DNA of 64,000 nt, taken from DATKMP01 sp963790045 (GTDB lineage: Bacteria; Bacteroidota; Ignavibacteria; UBA10030). Made by a program: the position numbers and the translations under genes. The notes beneath the pieces were generated by a model, which saw nothing but the letters and a program-made list of their open reading frames with translations, did not search any database and was not told the origin of the DNA. Every line of letters starts with the position of its first letter. The stretch's first letter is position 1. Below are positions 20,067 through 28,867 of this stretch, piece after piece. The stretch is from NCBI GenBank assembly GCA_963790045.1, contig CAWBMS010000007.1:615378-679377 (forward strand), given 5' to 3'.

Positions 20067-20555
20067 TTACGGTTGTGTAACTGTAACGGTAATTGTTCCT
20101 GTATATGAACCGGCTGCTTGTGAAGATGTAGCAGTAACTTTGCCGCCAACCCATAAGTAAAGAGATCCATCAGTGCCACTGTTTGTTGTTCCGCCCGCAA
20201 CAACACTGAAAGCTGTTGCACCTGTTTGTGTATTTGATGTATTGTAAACAGGTATCTGAGCAGTAAATGCTAAATTGTTAGATCCATTGATCAGGTTTGC
20301 CGGATATGTAAAAGCAACTACTGTTGGATAAGAAAAATTATTACTGCTGACCGTGAATGCTGCTGCTGCTGCCTCTGTGGAAAGAATAGTAACAGAAGCA
20401 CCTTGACCCAAGCTTCCGAAAGCAAGGTCTTGAGTTTTAGTCACATTGGTGGCGGCTAAAACGGTTGCAGTTGCTGTTGCAGTTGTTTGTCCTGCAAATG
20501 AAACTGCAGAAACAATCATCAACATTGCGACGAGGACGAGAGTGAGTTTTTTCAT
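20067..20555 (-). CDS. DUF4402 family major fimbrial subunit (predicted)
   Basis: 162 residues with signal peptide MKKLTLVLVAMLMIVSAVSFAG, an Ala/Thr-rich mature domain, TKTQDLAFGSLGQG and the C-terminal GTDGSLYLWVGGKV...AAGSYTGTITVTVTQP. First gene of the operon, with a strong AAAGGAGATATAAA ribosome-binding site and a 108-bp gap to the next gene; position and strong translation signals suggest it is the abundant subunit. A leader region with repeated TACGGTAA boxes precedes it. Confidence 0.78.
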   Translation of the reverse strand: MKKLTLVLVAMLMIVSAVSFAGQTTATATATVLAATNVTKTQDLAFGSLGQGASVTILSTEAAAAAFTVSSNNFSYPTVVAFTYPANLINGSNNLAFTAQIPVYNTSNTQTGATAFSVVAGGTTNSGTDGSLYLWVGGKVTATSSQAAGSYTGTITVTVTQP

Positions 20556-20626
20556 TTTATATCTCCTTTATATTTTATAAATATGAATTGAGTGAATTAT
20601 CATCTTTTAACGATACCAAGTTACTC

Positions 20627-20679
20627 TTTACCATAGCCACTAGCAATACGGTAAACTCTTGAATTTTGTATTACGGTAA
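20627..20679. promoter_or_regulatory. repeated GGTAA boxes upstream of the fimbrial operon
   Basis: TTTACC at 20627 pairs with GGTAAA at 20650, and TACGGTAA occurs as a direct repeat at 20647-20654 and 20672-20679 (25 bp apart). The group sits 70-125 bp before the first fimbrial gene and may be an operator for a transcription factor. The factor is unknown. Confidence 0.35.
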
Positions 20680-20731
20680 TTTACGTAGGGAAATTAGCCA
20701 CATCTCCGCCTGTTACAAATAAGGTTTTTTC

Positions 20732-20762
20732 TTGTTTATCAAAAGGATACGCACTATCTTTG
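20732..20762 (+). promoter_or_regulatory. Bacteroidota-type promoter of the kor operon
   Basis: TTG at 20732-20734 and TATCTTTG at 20755-20762 are separated by 20 bp, matching the -33/-7 consensus TTG...TAnnTTTG of Bacteroidota primary sigma factors. The korD start lies 135 bp downstream. Confidence 0.6.
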
Positions 20763-20897
20763 TGTGCACAGAGAAGAAGAAGTGGCGATTATTTGTAGAT
20801 TTAAAGCAATTTTTATCTTTCAGCTTGAATCAAATCTTGGTACCACACTTGATAAGATAAAAAGAATATGAAACATCAAGGGATATGGGATTAAAAA

Positions 20898-21143
20898 ATG
20901 CCGGAGCCGATCAATGGAACCGTTGTTATTGTTACGGAGCGCTGCAAAGGTTGCTGCTTCTGCGTGCAATTTTGTCCCGCAGGTTGTCTGGAACTTTCCC
21001 GTCGTTACAATGCAAAAGGATATCACACGCCGACATTAGTCCATCCCGAAGATTGCACCGGCTGTGATATGTGCGGAATGGTCTGTCCGGATTTTGCCAT
21101 CTACGGATACAAATTGAAAAAGGAAGAAGTGCATGCACGCTGA
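20898..21143 (+). CDS. korD: 2-oxoacid:ferredoxin oxidoreductase, ferredoxin-like delta subunit
   Basis: An 81-residue two-cluster ferredoxin with both 4Fe-4S motifs: CKGCCFCVQFCP and CTGCDMCGMVCP. It carries electrons from the TPP-dependent KorAB core to soluble ferredoxin. First gene of korDABC; its end overlaps the korA start by 11 bp, so translation is probably coupled. Confidence 0.9.
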   Translation: MPEPINGTVVIVTERCKGCCFCVQFCPAGCLELSRRYNAKGYHTPTLVHPEDCTGCDMCGMVCPDFAIYGYKLKKEEVHAR

Positions 21144-22298
21144 TCCGTTGGGAGTTTTAACCGGCGCGCATTTTATCGACGGCGATCATGCGTGCAGCGA
21201 AGGAGCAATTGCAGCGGGTTGTCGATTTGTTGCCGGCTATCCCATTACCCCATCAACAGAAGTGGTGGAACGTATTGCAGATCGCTTTCCATTTGTCGGC
21301 GGAATTTTTCTTCAGATGGAAGATGAACTTGCATCATCGATCGCGATTCAAGGCGCCGTGTGGGGCGGTAAAAAAGCGATGACGGTAACATCAGGCCCGG
21401 GATTTTCGTTGATGATGGAACATCTTGGATATGCTGCGATGACAGAAACTCCGTTAGTCATCATCGATGTGCAGCGCGCCGGCCCATCCACCGGATTGCC
21501 GACAGCGCCCGCGCAAGCCGATATGATGCAAGCACGCTGGGGTTCGCATGGCGATTACGGTATTATTGCCTTGTGTCCGAATTCGCCGCAGGAATGTTTC
21601 GATCTCACGATTCGTGCGTTCAACCTTGCAGAACGGTACCGCATTCCGGTGCTGTTGATGATGGATGAATGTGTCGGACACATGATCGAGCGTGTCGTGA
21701 TTCCGGGTGCTGAAGAAATTGAAATTGTCGATCGCGGATATTATTCCGGCGAGAAAAAAGATTTTGCCTTGTTTAAAGCAAACGAACGACTCGTGCCGCC
21801 GATGGTCAAAGCGGGCGACGGATTTCATATTCACGTCACAGGACTCACGCATGACGAACGCGGTTATCCCGATATGTCGGTTTCAGCGCACGACCGGTTG
21901 ATTCGCCGTCTTGCAAAAAAAATAGAAGTGAATGCCCGCGGCATTATCGATTATAAAGAAGAGCACATCGATGATGCCGATGTCGTTCTTGTCACGTACG
22001 GCATCACATCGCGTGTTGCCGTTCCGGCAATGGAATGGGCGCGCAAAGACGGAATGAAGGTCGGACATTTGCGCTTGATTACAGCTTGGCCGTTTCCCGA
22101 ACGAAGAATTGCCGAACTTGCGCATCGCGTCAAAGCGTTTGTCGTTCCGGAAATCAATCTGGGCAAATGGTGCACGAAGTGGAACGTGTCGTGAAAGGCA
22201 AAACAACAGTGGTATCTGTTCCGCACGCCGGCGGAACCGTGCATGATCCGGAAGAAATATATACAGCCATTCGTAGCTGCATGAAAGGAAGATGGTAA
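21133..22298 (+). pseudogene. korA: 2-oxoglutarate:ferredoxin oxidoreductase alpha subunit, frameshift near the 3' end
   Basis: Alpha subunit with the pyrimidine-binding domain of the TPP enzyme: GYPITPSTEVVERIADRF, QMEDELASSIAIQGAVWGGKKAMTVTSGPGFSLM and VDVQRAGPSTGLPT are the usual family blocks. The frame runs to residue 353 and ends in a wrong tail (GKWCTKWNVS). The expected C-terminus (QMVHEVERVVKGKTTVVSVPHAGG...) continues in another frame to the stop at 22296-22298. Adding one G to the GGG at 22161-22163 restores a protein of about 388 residues. Because the rest of the operon is intact and the lesion is in a G-run, a sequencing error is likely. Confidence 0.88.
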
Positions 22299-23206
22299 TG
22301 GCGGATGAACAAGTAGCCGAAGCAACGACATCGGTTCCGTCCAATCCGATTCAAAGTTTATTGCGGATGGATCGTATGCCACACATCTGGTGCCCGGGAT
22401 GCGGCATCGGCACAAGCGTCAATAGTTTTATTCGCGCACTGCAAACGAGCAAGTTGGATTTGGACAAAGTTGCAATTGTTTCCGGTATCGGATGCACGGG
22501 ACGCGTGGCGGGATATATCAATCTGGATTCATTCCATACGACACACGGACGCGCCATTCCCTTTGCAACAGGATTGAAACTTGCGAATCCTGAATTAAAA
22601 GTCATCGTTTACAGCGGCGACGGCGATCTAACGGCTATCGGCGGCAATCATTTTATTCATGCAGCGCGTCGCAATGTGGATATGACCGTCATTCTTGTCA
22701 ATAATATGATTTATGGAATGACCGGCGGGCAGGCGGCACCGACTACACCGCTGGGCGCAATAGCATCGACAACACCGTACGGAAATTTTGAACAGACGTT
22801 CAATCTTCCATTTCTTGCGGATTCATGCGGCGCGGTGTACGTTGCGCGATGGACAACCTATCACGTTCGTCATCTGACAAAATCTATAAAAGAAGCTTTA
22901 TCGAAGCGCGGATTTTCGTTTATCGAAATACTTGCTCCATGTCCGACGCTCTACAGCCGGAGAAATAAAATCGGCGACGGTTTGGATCAGATGATGTATT
23001 ATAAAGAGAACAGCGAAATACAAAACGGCGCCGATACGAAGACCGTCGGTTTGGAATTTCAGAGCAAGATCGTCGTCGGAAAGTTTATCGACCGCGAACG
23101 GCAGCCGTATCAGGATGCGATGTTCGAACATTATACAAAAAAACTTGGCGAACGATATGTTCCGTCTCCCGAAATGAAGAAAGCGTATGGCACGAACGGA
23201 AATTAA
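22298..23206 (+). CDS. korB: 2-oxoglutarate:ferredoxin oxidoreductase beta subunit
   Basis: About 302 residues holding the TPP-diphosphate site: WCPGCGIGT near residue 32, SGIGCTGRVAGYI, the THGRAIPFATGLKLANP block and the GDGDLTAIGGNHFIHAARRN...NNMIYGMTGGQ motif that binds magnesium-TPP. The start overlaps the korA stop as TAATG. The substrate assignment (2-oxoglutarate rather than pyruvate or branched-chain acids) rests on overall similarity to KorAB and is fairly, not absolutely, sure. Confidence 0.9.
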   Translation: MADEQVAEATTSVPSNPIQSLLRMDRMPHIWCPGCGIGTSVNSFIRALQTSKLDLDKVAIVSGIGCTGRVAGYINLDSFHTTHGRAIPFATGLKLANPELKVIVYSGDGDLTAIGGNHFIHAARRNVDMTVILVNNMIYGMTGGQAAPTTPLGAIASTTPYGNFEQTFNLPFLADSCGAVYVARWTTYHVRHLTKSIKEALSKRGFSFIEILAPCPTLYSRRNKIGDGLDQMMYYKENSEIQNGADTKTVGLEFQSKIVVGKFIDRERQPYQDAMFEHYTKKLGERYVPSPEMKKAYGTNGN

Positions 23207-23738
23207 AATCGGCGGCTTTGGCGGGCAGGGCGTCATTCTCAGCGGTTACATTATCGGCCGTGCAGCATGTATTTTCGATACAAAACATGCAACGATGATT
23301 CAGGCGTTCGGCCCCGAAGCTCGCGGTTCTGCTACGAGCGCACAAATTATTGTTTCGGATGAACAGGTTGCGTATCCGTATCTTACATCGCCGGATTTGA
23401 TGGTGTTGATGTCGCAGGAAGCATATATAAAATTTTCGCCGGAACTTGTCGTCGGCGGAACGCTGATCACGGAATCGGATTTAGTAACGCCAATCAATCT
23501 TCGCAAAGACCTTCATCATTATGCAATTCCCGCGACACGATTTGCAGAAGAACTCGGCAAACGTATGGTGCTCAATATTGTGATGATGGGATTTACAACC
23601 GCGGTGTTCGATCTCTTAAAGCCCGAAGCAATGCGCGAAGCGGTCAAAGCATCCGTTCCGAAAGGGACAGAAGATCTCAATTTGAAAGCGTTCAATAAAG
23701 GATACGAGTACGGATTAGATCTGCTGGGAAAAGGTTGA
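23187..23738 (+). CDS. korC: 2-oxoacid:ferredoxin oxidoreductase gamma subunit
   Basis: 183 residues of the gamma domain (POR/KOR family): ARTEIKIGGFGGQGVILSG at the N-terminus, the AFGPEARGSATSAQIIVSD motif and VMMGFTTAV near the C-terminus. It overlaps the korB 3' end by 20 bp. It completes a four-subunit KorDABC enzyme that makes succinyl-CoA and reduced ferredoxin from 2-oxoglutarate, or runs in reverse under reducing conditions. Confidence 0.9.
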   Translation: MARTEIKIGGFGGQGVILSGYIIGRAACIFDTKHATMIQAFGPEARGSATSAQIIVSDEQVAYPYLTSPDLMVLMSQEAYIKFSPELVVGGTLITESDLVTPINLRKDLHHYAIPATRFAEELGKRMVLNIVMMGFTTAVFDLLKPEAMREAVKASVPKGTEDLNLKAFNKGYEYGLDLLGKG

Positions 23739-23746
23739 CGCTGTAG

Positions 23747-24772
23747 TTAATCGATCAGGTAATCGATAATTTTTTTCTTCGGGTCGAACGGTGCTAAGTG
23801 ATTCAATCCAAGTTTTTCGATTGCGAGCGCAATCAGTTTGTCTTCCGATAAATTATTTTCTTGAGAATAAAATCTTCCTGCTTTCAGCATCGCTTCTAAC
23901 GGCGTCAACCCGATTAATTCACTTCCTGTGACTTCGATACCGATTATTTGCGCAATCCGTTTAACTTCTTCGAACGCTTCGTGCATCGATGTGATTTCAT
24001 AATCGACAAGATTTATAGAAACTTGTGTCATCTCGTGCTGTGCAAGCGTTACACCCATTGCTTTCACTGCTTTCAATGTGCCGGGAATTTTTATCGTTTC
24101 ACCCTGCTCGTTCTTTACAGGATTTCCGTACTCATCTTTCATCGCCCTGCCGCTTTCACGAATGCGCAGTGCAATTTCATGCGCAAGCTGTTCATTGGTC
24201 GAACGGAGATTGACATTATATGCAATGAGAAATTTTCTTGCACCGGTCACAGTTGCTCCGCTTTTTGGATTGAAGAGTGATTCACCGTAATCCGGCTTCC
24301 ATTGCGGATCATTGAGCTTTTCTTTTAATCCTTCGTATTCTCCTTTGCGAATGTCCGCAAGATTCTTTCGCTGCAAAGAACGTGCTGCTACTTCGTACAA
24401 ATAAATTGGAATATGCAATTCTTTAGCAACACGTTGTCCGTAATGATTGGCAAGTTGAATGCAGTCGTCCATCGAAACATCGCGAATCGGAATAAACGGC
24501 ACCACATCTGCCGCACCGATACGCGGATGTTCGCCATGCTGCGTTCGCATATCGATCAACGCTGCCGCTGTTTCTGTGGCACGGAATGCTGCTTCCACCA
24601 CAGCATCGGGTTTGCCGATAAATGTGACAACCGTCCGGTTGTAATCTTTATCCGGTTCGATGTTCAGCAGCTTTACACCGGCAACGCTTTTCACGCTGCT
24701 GCCGATGGCATCGATGGTCGATGGATTTCTTCCTTCGCTAAAGTTCGGAACACATTCTACTAATCGTTTCAT
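23747..24772 (-). CDS. ftcD: glutamate formimidoyltransferase
   Basis: Transfers the formimino group of N-formimino-L-glutamate to tetrahydrofolate, the last step of one histidine-degradation route. 341 residues: only the formiminotransferase part is present (RLVECVPNFSEGRNPSTIDAI start, HGEHPRIGAADVVPFIPI substrate motif, GARKFLIAYNVNL), with no cyclodeaminase domain, as is usual in bacteria. It lies 6 bp downstream of hutI on the same strand and forms an operon with it. It converges with the kor operon, with an 8-bp gap. Confidence 0.95.
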   Translation of the reverse strand: MKRLVECVPNFSEGRNPSTIDAIGSSVKSVAGVKLLNIEPDKDYNRTVVTFIGKPDAVVEAAFRATETAAALIDMRTQHGEHPRIGAADVVPFIPIRDVSMDDCIQLANHYGQRVAKELHIPIYLYEVAARSLQRKNLADIRKGEYEGLKEKLNDPQWKPDYGESLFNPKSGATVTGARKFLIAYNVNLRSTNEQLAHEIALRIRESGRAMKDEYGNPVKNEQGETIKIPGTLKAVKAMGVTLAQHEMTQVSINLVDYEITSMHEAFEEVKRIAQIIGIEVTGSELIGLTPLEAMLKAGRFYSQENNLSEDKLIALAIEKLGLNHLAPFDPKKKIIDYLID

Positions 24773-24778
24773 ATCATT

Positions 24779-25984
24779 TTAAAAATCCAGATGAACGCCG
24801 CGCTTGATAACCTTCCACACTAAGTTTGCTGCAAAATGATTCACAAGGTATTGGTAATTCGGAATTTGGTACAACCCAATATCCGCTTGCTTGCCGATTT
24901 CAATGCTGCCGATGGAATCGGAAAGATGTAACGCCGCCGCGCCGTTGAGCGTTGCCGCCGTAATCGCTTCTTCCGGCGTCATCGAACATTGCGTGCAAGC
25001 AATCGTCATCATCATCGGCATGGAAAACGACGGACACGAAATGGGATTGAAGTCCGATGCAAGTGTCAGCGGCACGCCTGCATTGATAATGGTTCGCGCC
25101 TGCGCATATTGTTGATGCATGAAAAATGAAGAACCGGGAAGGATTGCCGCAATGATGCCGGATTGTTTCAATGCTTGAATTTCTGCATCATCGATGTGTT
25201 CCAGATGATCGGCGGAAATTGCGTGAAGTTCTGCAGCGAGTTTCGATGCGCCGATATGCGAGAATCGATCTGCATGAATTTTGGATGGAATGCCCAGTGC
25301 CTGTGCCGCCAGTAATAAATTTTTTGATTGTTCAACGGAGAAATATTCTTGTTCGCAATTCACATCGCAGAATGCCGCAATCTTCCGCTGAGCAAGATAG
25401 GGAAGCAATCGTGTGCAAAGAAATTCGATGTATGCATCTGATTGATCGATGTATTCCGGCGGAACAGCTTGCGCTCCGTAAAATGTCGGAACGATGTCGA
25501 TAAAGTGCTCGTTCTTTAGTTCATTGATGGTATCCATCAACTTTACTTCGTCTTGTTCATTCAAGCCGTAGCCGGATTTGATTTCGACGGTCGTTGTGCC
25601 TGCACGCAGCATTGCATCGAGAAAATGCCGCGCGGATTTTTTCAGATCTTTCTTTGCCGCTTCCCGTGTTGCCGTTACCGTGTTCATCAAGGTGTTATCT
25701 GTTAATGCTTTCCCTTGTTCAAGTTCTGCAAACACGGCGTGTGTGTGCGAATCCACAAAGCCGGGCAGGGCAACTGCATCTTCCGCATCGATCACATCAA
25801 GATCGGGCGAAACTGATTGTGTAAATTCTTCGCTCTTGCCGATCCATGAGAACTTCCCGTGTTCGATAAGCACTGTTGCATGTTCGATGATGCCGAGGTC
25901 GTTCATCTCTTTTCCGGCTTTGATTTTACTGCCATGAGATGAAACGGTGACTAATTGTTTAATATTTTTAATAAGAAGATTCAT
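24779..25984 (-). CDS. hutI: imidazolonepropionase
   Basis: Zinc-dependent amidohydrolase that opens imidazolone propionate to N-formimino-glutamate in histidine breakdown. 401 residues with metal ligands His80 and His82 in GFVDSHTHAVF, the KSGYGLN motif, HADRFSHIGASKLAAEL and the ASDFNPISCPSFSMP motif near the C-terminus. With ftcD it covers the last two steps; hutH and hutU are not in the window. Confidence 0.95.
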   Translation of the reverse strand: MNLLIKNIKQLVTVSSHGSKIKAGKEMNDLGIIEHATVLIEHGKFSWIGKSEEFTQSVSPDLDVIDAEDAVALPGFVDSHTHAVFAELEQGKALTDNTLMNTVTATREAAKKDLKKSARHFLDAMLRAGTTTVEIKSGYGLNEQDEVKLMDTINELKNEHFIDIVPTFYGAQAVPPEYIDQSDAYIEFLCTRLLPYLAQRKIAAFCDVNCEQEYFSVEQSKNLLLAAQALGIPSKIHADRFSHIGASKLAAELHAISADHLEHIDDAEIQALKQSGIIAAILPGSSFFMHQQYAQARTIINAGVPLTLASDFNPISCPSFSMPMMMTIACTQCSMTPEEAITAATLNGAAALHLSDSIGSIEIGKQADIGLYQIPNYQYLVNHFAANLVWKVIKRGVHLDF

Positions 25985-26060
25985 ATTCGTCGTTTTATGT
26001 ATGTTTCCGTGGAGAAAATAACGAAGAATTGCTCAGGGATGCAAGGAAAGAAATGGTAAA

Positions 26061-26124
26061 ATATTGGTATGACACACATTCTTGTGTGTCATAAAAAAGG
26101 ACAGGCACGAATGCCTGTCCTACC
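26061..26124. repeat. two-hairpin dispersed repeat, copy 1
   Basis: ATATTGGTA, then hairpin ATGACACACA/TGTGTGTCAT, a 6-bp A-run, hairpin GGACAGGCA/TGCCTGTCC, and TACC. The same architecture with changed stems recurs at 32546-32617. The outer ends (TGGTA ... TACC) are roughly complementary, so the whole unit may fold as one structure. Confidence 0.7.
26093..26120 (-). terminator. rho-independent terminator formed by the repeat
   Basis: On the minus strand a perfect 9-bp stem GGACAGGCA/TGCCTGTCC with a 4-nt loop is followed by six T. It sits 24 bp after the small zinc-ribbon-like gene and would end the decarboxylase transcript. Confidence 0.75.
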
Positions 26125-26143
26125 GATGAAATGAGAATAAAAT

Positions 26144-26338
26144 TTAATGCTCGTGCGGTTTTATCTTGATCGATTCCAATCCGGGCAATTTATCCGCCAA
26201 CTTTTGCGGCGAATGAATCATCACCGGCAGGCATTGGGAGCAAATGCGCAGGTTCTTGGATTGATAGGAAAAGTGAATGAGCGGCGCTTGATCATCCGAA
26301 ACGCCGCATGCAATGCAATGTTCGTGTTGTTGTTCCAT
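26144..26338 (-). CDS. small CxxC/CxxC zinc-ribbon-like protein
   Basis: 64 residues with two cysteine pairs, HCIACGV near residue 10 and RICSQCLP near residue 32, a likely zinc ribbon, and a His-rich end (KPHEH). No family was recognised. It lies 12 bp downstream of the decarboxylase gene on the same strand and before a terminator, so both are likely co-transcribed. The start has an AAGGAACC ribosome-binding sequence. Confidence 0.6.
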   Translation of the reverse strand: MEQQHEHCIACGVSDDQAPLIHFSYQSKNLRICSQCLPVMIHSPQKLADKLPGLESIKIKPHEH

Positions 26339-26350
26339 AGGTTCCTTTTG

Positions 26351-27793
26351 TTATTTCAACACGGAGTATTGCTGCACCAGTTCCCATACGCGCTGAATTT
26401 GTTTCTCCGATGTTGCCACGTTGCCGATGGCAAGACGGATCACAAACTTGCCGTTCAGTTTTGTTCCCGCCAAAAATGCTTCGCCGGTGGCGTTAATGGA
26501 ATTGATAATATTCGTGTTGAGCTGTTCCAACAAGCTTTCGTCGGATATATGTTTTGGATGGAAACGGAAACACACCACGCTGAAGTTCACCGGCGCGATG
26601 CGTTCGTAATTGCCGTCGGCTTCGAGCCACGATGTAAACGCTTTTGCTAATCGACATTGTTCACGCTGCTTTGCAGCGATGCCATCCACACCGTAGAAAC
26701 GAATGATGAACCACAATTTCAGCGCGCGGAATCTTCTGCCGACTGCACGCCCAGTCCATGTAATTGGTTGCATCGCCGTCGGAAGTTTTTAAATATTCCG
26801 GCACGAGCGAGAACGCACGCTTCAGCGTATCCACGTGGCGTGTGAAGAGCACGCTGCAATCCATTGGTGTGAATAATGATTTATGCGGATTGACGACCAT
26901 CGATCGGCAAACTCGCATCCGTTGATGATGTGTTTCATCTCCGGCATCGTCGCCCAGCTTCCACCGTACGCGCCGTCCACGTGCAGCCAGATGTTTTCGC
27001 GTGTGCAGATGGCGGCAATTTCCGGTACAGGATCGATACTTGTTGTTGCAGTCGTCCCAATCGTTGCCATCACGGCGAACGGCAGGTATCCGTTTTTCTT
27101 ATCTTCTGCAATCGCTTGTTCTAATTTTTGTACATCCATTCTAAAAATATTATCGGAGGGAATTTTGACAACATTAATTCGTCCGATACCGAGCACGAGA
27201 CCAGCTTTTTCTCCCGATGAATGCGTCTGGTTGGAAATATACAAACGCAGTTTCGGCAAATCGTTTCGTCCTGCAAGCCCTTCTTCGCGGATGTGTTTCT
27301 GCGTTGCCTCGCGTGCCGCCGCAAGTGCAACGAGCGTCGAGACGGAAGCGCTGTCCGTAATGACACCACGAAATTGTTCCGGCAGCCCGATCATTTGGCG
27401 CAGCCATGTGAGCACCACTTCTTCCAATTCCGTTGCTGAAGGCGACGTGCGCCAGAGCATGCCGTTGACGTTCAGCGCGGTGCAAAGCATCTCGCCCAAA
27501 ATTCCCGGTGCAGATGCGGAGTTGGCAAAGTACGCAAAGAACGACGGATGGTTCCAGTGCGTAATGCCCGGCATGATAATGCGATGAAAGTCCGCAAGGA
27601 TCGTGTCCATTCCTTCCGGTGCGGCGGGCGGCGCGGCGGGAAGCTGCTGTTTAATATCGCCGGGTTTCACCTGCGCGAGCACGGGATATTCTTCCGGATG
27701 TTTTAAATAATCGGCAATCAGATCCACGACTTCTTTGCCGTAGGTGCGGAAGGATTCGGGATCGACGTGAGGTAATGGCGTTTGTGTATTCAT
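26351..27793 (-). pseudogene. group II pyridoxal-dependent amino-acid decarboxylase, multiple frameshifts
   Basis: About 480 codons of an aromatic-L-amino-acid decarboxylase/TDC-like enzyme spread over three frames. The N-terminal frame has ITHWNHPSFFAYFANSASAPG and WLHVDGAYGG; the middle has the lysine-bearing MVVNPHKSLFTPMDCSVLF; the last has RRFRALKLWFIIRFYG and NFSVVCFRF. One base is missing at about 26901-26904, and two more, probably one G in each of two short G-runs, at about 26745-26757; restoring them gives the family sequence NYMDWGVQS.GRRFRALKLWF. It would make an amine (possibly tryptamine, tyramine or dopamine); the substrate cannot be read from sequence. Sequencing error or pseudogene. 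Confidence 0.82.
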
Positions 27794-27928
27794 AAATTTT
27801 TAAGAAATGTCCGTGTGCATAAAAATATTCTCGCTGCGAGGCAGCGAACCGAATATAAATAACGAAGAATATTTTGCGGATGCAAGATACCGGAGGCGCA
27901 GAGTGAGTGCGCGGTTTCCTGGAACGAG

Positions 27929-28266
27929 ATGCCGGAACTTTTGTGTGATGGAACGGCGATGATGAACGACATGCCGGAAGAATTTTATAACCGAGCGATG
28001 CTTCTCTATAATAGAATGGCAGATGCGAACGGTTTGCCAAAAACAATGTGCAGCATGCCCAACGTTGCGTACAACATGCCGGGGCTTTGCAGCGACATGC
28101 CCAAAGCGTCGAATGACTTGCCGAAGGTTTGGTATGATATACCCAAGCCGCTGAATGGCATGCCGAAGCTTCTGAATGGCTTGCCCAAGGTTTGAATGGC
28201 ATGTCGAAGCTTATGAATGATTTACCCAAGGTTTGGAATGACTCACCCAAGCCGATTTATGCCTAA
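27929..28266 (+). repeat. 21-bp minisatellite coding for 16 heptapeptides (broken by one missing base)
   Basis: From an ATG at 27929 to a TAA at 28264-28266 the sequence is a run of 21-bp units encoding (M/L/I)PK-(V/L/A)-x-N-(D/G). Examples are MPKASND, LPKVWYD, IPKPLNG, MPKLLNG and LPKVWND. If one missing G is restored near 28192-28195 (GTTTGAATGG for GTTTGGAATGG), the ORF is exactly 16 x 7 = 112 residues plus stop. No ribosome-binding site is obvious. The opposite strand is also open in this repeat (GMPFSGL-like heptads), so coding cannot be taken for granted. Confidence 0.7.
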
Positions 28267-28304
28267 AACGAGCTAAATTGCCGTTTTTTTGCTTTTACAC
28301 TTAT

Positions 28305-28328
28305 GGTAGTCGAAAGCTTTAGCTTCCG
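28305..28328. repeat. GGTAG-hairpin repeat, copy a
   Basis: GGTAGTCGAAAGCTTTAGCTTCCG: a conserved GGTAG(T/C)CGA head, stem AAGC/GCTT and TTTA loop. Two other copies (28394 and 32662) keep head and loop but change both stem arms together. Confidence 0.6.
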
Positions 28329-28393
28329 TATTTGTGGCAGGCACGAAACCTATCCCGAAGGTATGGAGACTGTTTAAAAAATCAAATAACAGC

Positions 28394-28455
28394 GGTAGCC
28401 GAGGACTTTAGTCCTCGCATTATTCTGGAAACGAAACCTAAAGGTTTCGGCTACC
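28394..28455. repeat. GGTAG-hairpin repeat, paired copy b
   Basis: GGTAGCC + GAGGAC TTTA GTCCTC hairpin, a short spacer, then CGAAACC TAAA GGTTTCG and GGCTACC. The outer ends GGTAGCC/GGCTACC are perfect complements, giving a three-way structure with two inner hairpins. Confidence 0.7.
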
Positions 28456-28736
28456 ATACCTTTTAGAGAGAAAAATCATAAAAACAATTTGCTTTTAATT
28501 CGTAGAATTACAACATTATACCCAGAATTCTAAATCAAACAGGTTACAACTTAAATAGTGCGGGAAGTGTGTGATGGTGAAAGAATTTTTTTTATTGTGT
28601 GATTTTTAATGGGCGAATGTGTGATTGGTGGTCGTTCATGGTTATTGGTGAATGGGATACTAAGTATGATTATTCTTTTCTCTTGAAAGAAAAGAACCAA
28701 TCACGAAGTGATACCATTGGCAAAGATCAAGACTGA

Positions 28737-28867
28737 TGAAAAATATTGTAAAATCATCGAATGTGTCTCTTGCAAAAAATAAACTTGGTCGCCTTTGGCG
28801 ACCTCAAACAGTATTTTTTGCAGGTATGCCCCGACACATTCTCGATTTTGTACCAATATTTTTCAAA
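28737..28867. repeat. long imperfect palindrome (about 130 bp)
   Basis: Left arm segments AAAAATATT, AAATC, TCGA, ATGTGTC and TGCAAAAAATA are matched in reverse order on the right by TATTTTTTGCA, GACACAT, TCGA, GATTT and AATATTTTT. The apex is GGTCGCC-TTT-GGCGACC. It has the shape of a MITE-like element or a large folded RNA. No open frame fits it. Confidence 0.7.

Noticed and set aside
27651..28250. 199-codon minus-strand frame rich in Ser, Cys and His
   Set aside because: It runs through the 5' end of the decarboxylase gene and the 21-bp repeat array; its composition is a by-product of the repeat. No ribosome-binding site or family motif.
27929..28266. 21-bp arrays as a CRISPR
   Set aside because: Units are contiguous without unique spacers, and there are no cas genes; the array is a tandem minisatellite. 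The same holds for 60063-60228.
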